Positions 56,227 through 64,000 of a DNA stretch of 64,000 nt are shown piece by piece. This stretch comes from Calonectria ilicicola. Its lineage: Eukaryota; Ascomycota; Sordariomycetes; Hypocreales; Nectriaceae. Below the pieces are notes generated by a model. The model was not told the DNA's origin. It made no database searches and saw nothing but the letters and a program-made list of their open reading frames with translations. The stretch spans positions 1,054,001 through 1,118,000 of the forward strand of contig CP085832.1 of assembly GCA_020809705.1 (NCBI GenBank), in the 5' to 3' direction. Made by a program: the position numbers and the translations under genes. How positions within the stretch are numbered: the first letter of the stretch is position 1; each line of letters begins with the position of its first letter.

Positions 56227-56810
56227 CTAGAAATTGAAATAGCTAATAGTGATTCACAGCTATATTAATACACCTGGCACCTCCCAACTGGATCACACAC
56301 ACTCACTCTCAATTTTCAACTCTTTCATCTACGTCATTATTTTTTTGATAGTCGGGCGAATCATATGGCCAAACTTAGTTGTGTCTGCCACTTGTGGCTT
56401 TGGAGCTCCCTCTCGGTCGAGCCCACGATTGACCAAAGAGAGGATACATGTCCTCTAACTACAGGATAAGACTGGATTCCAATGTCATACCAGAGCTACA
56501 GGCTGAATGTTAATATTTAATTGACCACAGCGATACTAAAATTTACTTTTAGTCATGCGGTTTGACTCAGGCAAAGGGGCTTCTTCACACTGATATTCCG
56601 CGCTCGAGACGACGGGCCGCAGAGCTAAGTACACCCCTTTGTCCAAACGAACCCGCCTTGAGTTCACAGTTACCCGCTGCCACCGTTGCCAACTGAGTCT
56701 CTGCTTTGAGGGCGTACAAATAAACTCAAGGTCACATGACTTGGCTATTTCATCCTCATTGCCTCGTGCACCTCATCCATTCACCACTTCGTTCTGCAGC
56801 AACCTACGCC
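56227..56810. other. promoter side of the next gene
   Basis: Contains GTGATTCACAGC at 56249-56260 and otherwise unremarkable sequence. An in-frame ATG at 56736 would extend the next gene by 25 residues. Confidence 0.35.
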
Positions 56811-57857
56811 ATGAAGTCTTTGGAGAATCGTCGCTCACCGGTACATCAGCCTTCTAATACTCAAAATGAAGAACAAAAGTCCCTTCCTATACGTCTCCCG
56901 CCCAAGGCTTACCGACTAGATGCCCCAGAAGACGGTACTTCGGAGTGTGATCTCCCAAAAGAGTTGCTGATTCGACGCCGGATGCGGTCCGTCCTGGATT
57001 ATCTCTTCAATTTTGAAGGCCAGTACATCGACGATGAGAAGCTCCAACAACTCAAGATCGCCTGCACCGATTTTGACCTCGACACTGGCGGAGTTGGACC
57101 ATCTGAAACGCGCTACATCAGTCCCTACTCTCGTGACAAAATTGAGGAAGCCCTTAAAATTACCAAACCGTGGGAGACATACGATGAAATCGATCTTGCT
57201 TCATACCAACGTCCCGAAAGTTCCGAATTTAAATCCTCTCGACGAGTGGAAGCTTCTTTCAACTTGGCACTCGTTGAGAGCTACCTCCTCACCTCCATTG
57301 ATTCCGACGACGGGATTCTGTCAACCTGCACAAATTGGGCTCCAGTAGAGTACGTTTATATCTTTTTCATTTTGTTCCATTATTACTCACCTTCCGATTC
57401 AATGAACTAACACGTTATTTCAAATTAGCGCGCCACTGTCTCGACACCTTCATCGCTTCGCCAACGGCAAATATGACTGGAATCTTGTGGACACATTTCG
57501 CCCATTCCTCGGCACTGAGAACGATTCACCAGATTTCGAAAAACCACATGCTACAGGCTTAGTAGACGACGATGCTGCCCAATGCGAGGATACCCTATTG
57601 AACAGCGAGTTAACATCGGCTTTGTACATGGCCTTCAGCATTGCTTTGACCGAAAACTACGCGTCTCATCGATTTTACCCGGTAATTTGACTTATAATAT
57701 CCACGAGATTTTGCTAATCGTATCCTAGGTCACGATTGTTTCTTTCGCGGGTCGGACAATGCGCTTTGTCCAATGCATTCTCGATTCGCGCACTGGACAC
57801 ATTGAGATCCGCAAATCTCCCATTCTGGACTTCAATCAGGGATTTCTGGCCAAATAG
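56811..57857 (+). CDS. unknown protein in a degenerate region
   Basis: Exons 56811-57349, 57429-57681 and 57729-57857 give 306 residues; the introns (79 and 47 bases) use GTACGT and GTAATT donors and keep the frame. Residues 1-70 are basic and disordered. Then come ELLIRRRMRSVLDYLFNFEG, FNLALVESYLLTSIDSDDG, DAPLSRHLHRFANGKYDWNL and a predicted strand-rich end: VTIVSFAGRTMRFVQCILDS, IEIRKSPILDF. I know no family. It lies beside the two broken nuclease-like genes and may belong to the same accessory block. The alternative ATG at 56736 sits in frame. No signal peptide from 56811. Confidence 0.55.
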
Positions 57858-58557
57858 AATGAGACAAAGTTTCTGACCGTTTTGAGTTGGTTGATGGGCC
57901 AGCCTACTGGAAATACTAAGGATGAACACCTCAGCATCAAGGATAGATCGGTTTAGATGACGATCCCCAAAGATGGCAAACGCAGGCTTTCTGGGCTCTG
58001 GAAAAAAAAGGAATAACATAGTGTCAGGACGGTGAAATATCTCTCCAGTGTCCAGCCCAATCCGAATTCGATGAGTCTACCGATCAAGACGGTGTCTCGG
58101 AGAGCGATGTGGAAGTTCTCGCATCAGACATTTTTGGCACGCCAGTTAGCAATAAGCTAGGTCCTATCGCTTTGTTACCAAAAATCGATCAAATAACCAC
58201 ACATCTTTTATTCATTTTCTTGAGTGACTGTTTTCATCGATGTAGTTTAATTCTGAAATCCTGTGCTTCACATTTCAGGAATACATTGAGAGTAACAAAG
58301 CAGTAGGTCACCTGACTTTGGCGCAGACGCTAAACCCAGGTTAGTCATCGCCTGGACACCGTCGGCAATGAAGGAATCCCCAGACTTTCGCCATCGCAGG
58401 TAGCGTTGTCTACCCCGACAGAGAGACAGGTTTTGAAGGTTCTTAAAGATAACAATAAAGCGGTTCGCTCTATCCTGACTAGTTCGTTCTAAAAACTCTC
58501 CAGGTTGGCGGATAAAAGAAAAATGCGCTGAACCTAAATTGCAATCTGATTCCTAAA
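57858..58557. other. intergenic with a possible coding remnant
   Basis: A short acidic open stretch near 58040-58180 reads QCPAQSEFDESTDQDG then VSESDVEVLASDIFGTP. It does not join the gene to its left in frame and has no start. It may be a decayed 3' exon. The last 150 bases are the promoter of the Asa1 gene. Confidence 0.35.
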
Positions 58558-60011
58558 ATGGCTGACGCAGTGCCCTCACCCAAGGCCATTCTTCGAGGGC
58601 ACAAAGCCCAAGTCCACTCGGCTACTTTTATCAAAGGCAACAGTCGTCTAATAACTGGCGATGCAGAAGGCTATGTCGTCCTTTGGGACCTCACCATTAT
58701 GAGGCCTCAGGTCGTCTGGCGAGCACATGAAAACGCCATTCTTGGTGTGCGAGGCTGGGGAAACGACAAGATTATCTCGTGAGAAATCAAGACGAACCAT
58801 CCCTCAGCAGAATCAAGCTAATTACATATAGCCATGGTCGCGACAATAAACTCATCGTTTGGAAACTCGGCCAAGATGACGAAGCCAACCTCAGCAAAGT
58901 CTTGCCTGTTGAGGACACCTCGACACCACGCGCTCAGCCATGGATTCTTCACCTCCTTGAGGTAAATACCATGAACTTTTGCTCCTTTGCTGCCTGTTCC
59001 AGCAACGGGGAGCTGTTAGATGATTCCTCCGAAATCCTCATTGCAGTGCCCAACACCTTGTTGTCCGAGGCTGTATGTAGTCAAGACCTTGATGGCACGA
59101 TTCGTCCACTTACATGATGGCAGATTGATGTTTACACTCTACCTAGCCAAACTCGAATACACACTATAAAACCTGGGTCTCAAAATGGAATGACCATGTG
59201 TCTATCCCTCTTTCATCACCATGATGCGCTCATCCTTGTAGCTGCATTCGAAAACGGCTACGCATCAGTCCACCGGCTCGACTCGAGCGGTAACTGGTTC
59301 ACGACATACCGTTCCCAACCTCACTCGCAGCCCGTCCTGTCATTAGATGTTGACTCAGATCGTCGATTCTTCCTCACATCCTCAGCAGACGCCCTCATCG
59401 CCAAACACCCGATCCCTACCGATCGCCAGGAGATCATCTCTATCCCACAAACCACCGAGAGGGTGGTAGAGATAATTGAGGAAGATGCCCCCAAACCGAA
59501 GTCGTTGCTGTCGGCCGCTCTGAAGCAGTCGTCCCCACAGGGTGAGCCGACCACCCCCAGGGTGTTCCAAGAGTGGAAGGATCCGATCAAGGTGGTCAAC
59601 ACAAAGCACTCTGGCCAGCAGAGTCTAAGAATACGGTCTGACGGACGCATATTCGCCACCGCGGGATGGGACTCCAAAGTTCGCGTGTACTCTGCCAAAA
59701 CCATGAAGGAGCTCGCGGTGCTCAAGTGGCACCAGGTCGGCTGTTACGCCGTCGCATTTTCCAGCCTCGTAACCTCAACCACCGACCCGGAATCCGAACC
59801 CCCTTCGGCCCAATATCCCTCCCCGTCGGAACCTTCGCAAACACCCTCTCAGCAAGAAGTTTCCCAAACAGGAATGCCCCGGGGCGGCGACAGGGCTTTG
59901 GTCAAAACGACAACGAGTGTCAAGGATCGGCGCATCGCACAAGCAAAGACGGCACACTGGGTGGCGGCGGGCGCCAAGGATGGCAAAGTCAGCTTATGGG
60001 ACATCTATTAA
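58558..60011 (+). CDS. ASA1: ASTRA-associated protein 1, WD40 propeller
   Basis: Exons 58558-58778, 58832-59072 and 59124-60011 give 449 residues. Asa1 is a WD40 subunit of the ASTRA complex, with Tra1, Tti1/Tti2 and Rvb proteins, in chromatin and PIKK biogenesis. The N-terminus [20 protein letters not shown] then [20 protein letters not shown] and [12 protein letters not shown] is diagnostic. Further blades include [61 protein letters not shown] and the last [16 protein letters not shown] low-complexity insertion ([20 protein letters not shown]) sits between the last two blades. Joins restore the WD pattern. The stop follows the last blade directly. Confidence 0.9.
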
Positions 60012-60499
60012 AGGCGGAACCCTACACGCAAAACGTCAGAGGCGGTTGGTGAGCACTTAACCGGGACAGCTGACACGAGGGGATCCTAGGGATCTAAGCC
60101 GTGCGAACCGCGTGGCAGCCCATACTACAAAGGACACCCACGGGGGCGGCGGCAAAAGCTACCGTCTCATTTTTCCCCCTTGGGAGCGTCGGTCAGAGCT
60201 CCTGGCGTTGCACAGCTCTGCGGACGGGAAGCTGAGTGGGTGGCTTTTTAAGATTATAGGTGTCACAAGAAAGGCGCAATTCGGGAATAGGAACCGGGTG
60301 AAAACAGATCGTTTGTCAAGCCAACCCTTCACACACTCCCAGATAGAAATACATGCATGTACCATGAATACAACCGCATTCGACCAAAACAATATTATGA
60401 CGACGACTAACGATGCGCCGCCATTTCATTATTAGTATAACAAACCCCCAATCCTCATCATTCTCCCGGCGGGACAAGTGACACTTTGTATCCCCCCGC
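60012..60499. other. 3' region between converging genes
   Basis: 488 bases between the Asa1 stop and the 3' end of the leftward gene. No supported frame. Confidence 0.4.
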
Positions 60500-61336
60500 T
60501 CAAACTCGGATGGGCGTATGAAGTATCTTGATTGCTGTCGATGTGTTAGCCATCATCATATGTCAACACCCCCCTCTGCTTACGCGCAGACAGAGAAGAA
60601 AAGGCACGATGCCATACTCACCATCATCCCACTTGTTCGTACGATAGTTTCCCTTGGACAGCTCGCACCACACCCTCAGCATCCACGCTACCACCAGCGC
60701 ATCCCGCTCAGTCACCTCCATCTCAGCCGTCACCACCAGGCTCATCAGCTCGTCCGTCTCGACCTCGCGCGCCAGCAACTTTCCCTCGCCGTCCCTCCAC
60801 TCAAACCCCACGGCCCGGTCCCGCGACGGCGCCGCCATAAAGAGCACATCCCGCTCCTCCATGCGCCGGTCGGTACCCCGCCCCGCGCGATGCACTCGGT
60901 ACCCTTTGCCCTTTGCGCTCCCCAGGCTCGCCAGCAACCCGCTCCGCGGACGGAACGGCCGGATCCCCAGCGAGCAGAGCGCACGGCGTGAGGTCGACTC
61001 CGCATGGTAGGGAAACGTAGGGAACTCTGCCTTTGTCGGGTGCTTGAGGTCAAACAGGTGGCGCTTGCGGGTCTGCACCTTGGGCAGGCTGTCCTGCTGC
61101 ACCACGACCTGGTCCAACCGCTCGACTTTTACGGTGCGGTCGTTGTCGCCGAGGAACCCGATCGAGTGCGAGAACTCGTATAGCGGCGGCGCCCCAGCGT
61201 CAGCGGAATGGATAAATCGCCCCGCGACGTGCAAGGTTGCAGGACCGAGCTTTATCTTGTCGACCTTGCCTTCATTGGCCAGGTCGTCGTAGGACGGCGG
61301 CGGCAGGCTGTCGTCTGCTACATAGGATTCGTCCAT
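60500..61336 (-). CDS. conserved-looking fungal protein, unknown
   Basis: Exons 61336-60622 and 60534-60500 give 249 residues; the frame extends upstream of 61336 only without an ATG. The second exon adds just AIKILHTPIRV after the GTGAGT..GACAG intron; if the intron is retained, the frame runs 19 codons further to a stop at 60563. Sequence: PPPSYDDLANEGKVDKIKLG, FIHSADAGAPPLYEFSHSIG, VERLDQVVVQQDSLPKVQTR, KRHLFDLKHP, AVGFEWRDGEGKLLAREVET, LVVAWMLRVWCELSKGNYR. This alternation of strands and the DALVVAWMLRVW helix are reminiscent of small scramblase-like or lipid-binding folds, but I cannot assign it. GC-rich with biased third positions. Confidence 0.65.
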
Positions 61337-61684
61337 TTCTGACGTCTTTTTTAACACACGACCAAGAGACTGCTAAAAATCACCATAAACCTGACTGAAG
61401 AAGTGGGAGCAAGGTCACGATCTGGTGCGTGCACGAGCAGTCTACCCAGAATTAGATATGACGTCGCATGAGTGCCCATGACAGTTTATATACTGCTTCG
61501 CCACACAAATCCTGCCAACACCAAGACTGAGACTCCTATTGTCTTGGATTCTTGTCGGTTCCTCGGTGAAAATATATCATGTGAATTTTTTTCTCGAGTC
61601 TATCTTGCTAAACCTTCAAAAGCATTATATACGCCAGTCGCCGTTGTCATGATGGGGAAAAAGCCTCAGTGAACCCCGCCGTAA
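61337..61684. other. intergenic between two leftward genes
   Basis: 348 bases, promoter of the preceding unknown gene and 3' flank of the aldehyde dehydrogenase. Nothing else. Confidence 0.4.
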
Positions 61685-63307
61685 TTAAATGCGAGTCCCA
61701 AGGTTCACATGCACAGCCTTGACGCTGCTGTAAGCCTCCAAGCCTGCCTCTCCCAACTCCCGCCCAATGCCGCTCTGCTTGACACCGCCGAATGGAACAC
61801 TGGGCTCGCAGTCTTGGCTGCTGTTGATCCAAACCATACCGGCTTGAATTTCCGAGGCTACTCGGTGCGCACGCTCAATGTCCTTGGTAAAAATGGCAGC
61901 ACCCAAGCCGTAGGCTGAGTCATTGGCGAGACTGAGGGCCTCCTGTTCCGTGCTAAAGCGGCTGATGACGACGACGGGGCCAAAAATCTCCTCACGGAAG
62001 ATGCGCATCGAGTCCTTGACCTCTCCAAACACTGTGGGCTCGACAAAAAATCCCTTACCACTTACATCCTTAGGCTTACCACCAGCCAAAAGCTTCGCGC
62101 CCTCTGCTTTGCCAATCTCAATGTACTCGAGAATCTTGTCGTACTGCATCTTGGAAACTTGGGGGCCTTGGTAGGTATCAGGATCCCACTGGTCACCAAC
62201 TTTGCTCACCGTCGACGTCGTCTCGAGGAAGCGGCCGACAAAATCATCGTAGACCTCGTCCTGTACCAGAATTCGGGAAGTAGCAGTGCAAATTTGACCC
62301 TGGTTTGACATGATGCCCATGTGAGACCACCTCGCAGCCTGCTCGAGATCGCTGTCGGCAAAGACCAACAAAGGAGATTTGCCTCCAGTTTCCAGGGTAA
62401 TGTTTTTCAAAGTTGACGCCGCCATCTTCATGATTTGAGTGCCGGTAGCCGTTGATCCTGTGAATGCTACTTTGTCCACGAGAGGGTGTTCAACCAAAGC
62501 AGAGCCTGCGTCGCGTCCGTAACCATTAATGACATTGAATACACCAGGAGGGAACCCCACATCCTTGACGGCGTTTGCCAAAAGTAGGATACTCAACGGC
62601 GTCTGCTCGGCAGCTTTGAGGACAATGGTATTTCCACATGCCAAAGCCGGGCCAATCTTCCAACTAGCCATGGAGAGGGGAAAGTTCCATGGGATGATCT
62701 GTCCAACAACGCCGATAGGCTGTCGAATAGTGTAAGCGAACTTTTGGGGGTTAGTTGATATCGTTTGGCCATGAGTCTTATCAGCCCAGCCAGCATAATA
62801 ACGTATAACGTTGACGACTTCGACCAGATCAAGGTTAAGCGCATCGGCATAAGTCTTGCCTAGGGAGGAATGGTCAGAATTTGCATGTTTCTAAATAAGG
62901 CACCTTGGATATTATTACCATTATCCCAAGCCTCTGATGTAGCGTAAATCTCCTTCTGTTGCTCAATGCGGTCCGCGAGTTGGTACAGCAGATGTCCTCT
63001 CTGAGAAGCGGGCATCTGCTTCCAATCGGAGCTGTTGAGTGCGGTGTGTGCCGCGCGAACGGCCTTGTCTACATCAGTAGCATCGGCGGCTTGGACTGTC
63101 GCAATCTCCTTCTCAGTGCTATATATATCTGTAAGTTACCGAGAAAGCCGATGGGTTACACCAAAGTCAAGTGGGCACCCACGCAGGATCAATGGACACG
63201 ATAGTCTGGCCAGAAGATGAGGGGACGAATTCATTGTTAATGAAAAGACCAGTGGGCTGCGAATACTTGACGCCATTAGGCGCCTCGAGGTTTACAAAGC
63301 TGGCCAT
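61685..63307 (-). CDS. aldehyde dehydrogenase, NAD(P)+-dependent (ALDH1/2-type)
   Basis: Exons 63307-63183, 63118-62919 and 62859-61685 give 499 residues, the usual size. It oxidises aldehydes such as acetaldehyde to acids. Marks are IIPWNFPLSMASWKIGPALA, FTGSTATGTQIMKMAAS, the general-base Glu265 in LETGG, and catalytic Cys299 in SNQGQICTATSR. The C-terminus (SGIGRELGEAGLEAYSSVKA, then VHVNL) is typical of fungal aldA-like enzymes. The N-terminus at 63307 (MASFVNLEAPNGVKYSQPTG) matches relatives. An in-frame ATG at 63376 adds 23 residues rich in Arg and hydrophobics that could be a mitochondrial presequence. The first acceptor, in an ATATATATAG, is fixed by IDPATEKEIA. Confidence 0.9.
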
Positions 63308-63376
63308 TTTGAAATTTGGGTGTCTGGCGATTATGTCTCGACAGAGAACCAAGGTGGGACGAAAGATGGCCGACAT

Positions 63377-64000
63377 TGTGACGAGGAACCGGAGGAGCGA
63401 CAGAAATTATTATAATAGCTTCAAAAGTCGCCTAGGCTGCCCCGGGAAGTCAAATCATTAGCCAATTGGGCGCTTGGCGATATGTGTCGACGAATTACTC
63501 AAGAAACACGGGATGCGTGTCAAGGTGAGGGCGTTGCTGGCCGGCGGCGCTTCCTCCGCATTTTTGGTGATGTTGGGGAAACTCAGAGCGCTAAGAGTGG
63601 AGGAAGGGCACAACCGCATTAGGAAATATGCCCTGGACGAAGTGGGTGCAGCAGCAGCAGCAGGGAACGCGTAAATTTAGCTGGAGTGGGAGAGACACGC
63701 GGAGGTGATGATGCATGACCGTTATGCGTTGTATTTTTGCTTTTGTCGATTTGACTGAGCATTTATGTTCCCAAAAACTGCGTTTCCAAGTGGTCGAGGG
63801 TGTGGGTTAGCGTGCAGCATAGGTGAGGCTCTGCGGGATACTTTGTGACATGCAGTTCAGCTGTTGGTTCAGTGGTGCCGCATCCGACTTGGACCGCTGC
63901 GCACTCCAGCTTTAGCCCACTACAATTGAGAGCTTCGGCCTTGCTCCTCAAGCGCAACACCCAGATTGACAAACGCCAGGCCCGGTCAATGGCTCCGATT
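63377..64000. other. intergenic at right edge; short GCA repeat
   Basis: About 620 bases to the edge. GCAGCAGCAGCAGCAG lies near 63646-63662. The frame at 63474-63674 is GC-biased and unsupported. Nothing else is seen. Confidence 0.4.

Noticed and set aside
63474..63674. 66-residue frame near the right edge with an Ala run
   Set aside because: The Ala run comes from a GCA microsatellite; no start context or resemblance.
1..64000. tRNA, rRNA, CRISPR and bacterial-type operon signals
   Set aside because: No B-box with paired arms, no rRNA-like blocks and no direct-repeat/spacer array were found by eye; the window is eukaryotic.

Overview
The window comes from a filamentous ascomycete (Pezizomycotina). 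The genes carry short introns, mostly 49-90 bases, with GT..AG borders and CTAAC/CTGAC-like branch sites. The gene families are typical of that group: Zn(II)2Cys6 regulators, NACHT-ankyrin receptors, 2EXR proteins, sugar transporters with a long N-terminal tail, and Asa1. I cannot fix the order or genus from the sequence alone. I rebuilt exons by hand by requiring that every spliced reading frame stays open; no transcript evidence was available.

Layout. 1-17107 holds mostly ordinary genes: a DUF4139-type protein cut by the left edge, a two-segment membrane protein, a METTL16-like RNA methyltransferase, a PhyH-family dioxygenase, a secreted beta-helix-like protein, a sugar transporter and a long coiled-coil protein. 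17108-26360 is the most interesting part. Three plus-strand genes follow one another: a small four-exon gene, an alpha/beta hydrolase of the SesB/lipase type, and a NACHT-ankyrin NOD-like receptor. All three carry copies of one short S-[VI]-[VI]-[AV]-centred, strand-turn-strand motif. It sits at the C-termini of the two small proteins and at the extreme N-terminus of the receptor, and another copy lies orphaned between the hydrolase and the receptor. This is the arrangement expected of a fungal amyloid-signalling receptor/effector system, and I could not assign the motif to a named family.

26613-40340 is metabolic: succinate-semialdehyde dehydrogenase, then a possible small cluster of Baeyer-Villiger monooxygenase, dihydroxyacetone-synthase-like transketolase, divergent short-chain dehydrogenase and a Zn(II)2Cys6 regulator. 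40954-50658 has an F-box-like protein, a HAD phosphatase, a 2EXR protein, a TPR co-chaperone-like protein and a second Zn(II)2Cys6 regulator. 50659-58557 is a gene-poor graveyard. It holds two broken relatives of a PD-(D/E)XK nuclease-like gene, a decayed three-copy tandem repeat that still looks coding on the minus strand, short inverted repeats of transposon type, and one intact-looking gene of unknown function. 58558-63307 returns to core genes: Asa1, an unknown conserved-looking protein and an aldehyde dehydrogenase.
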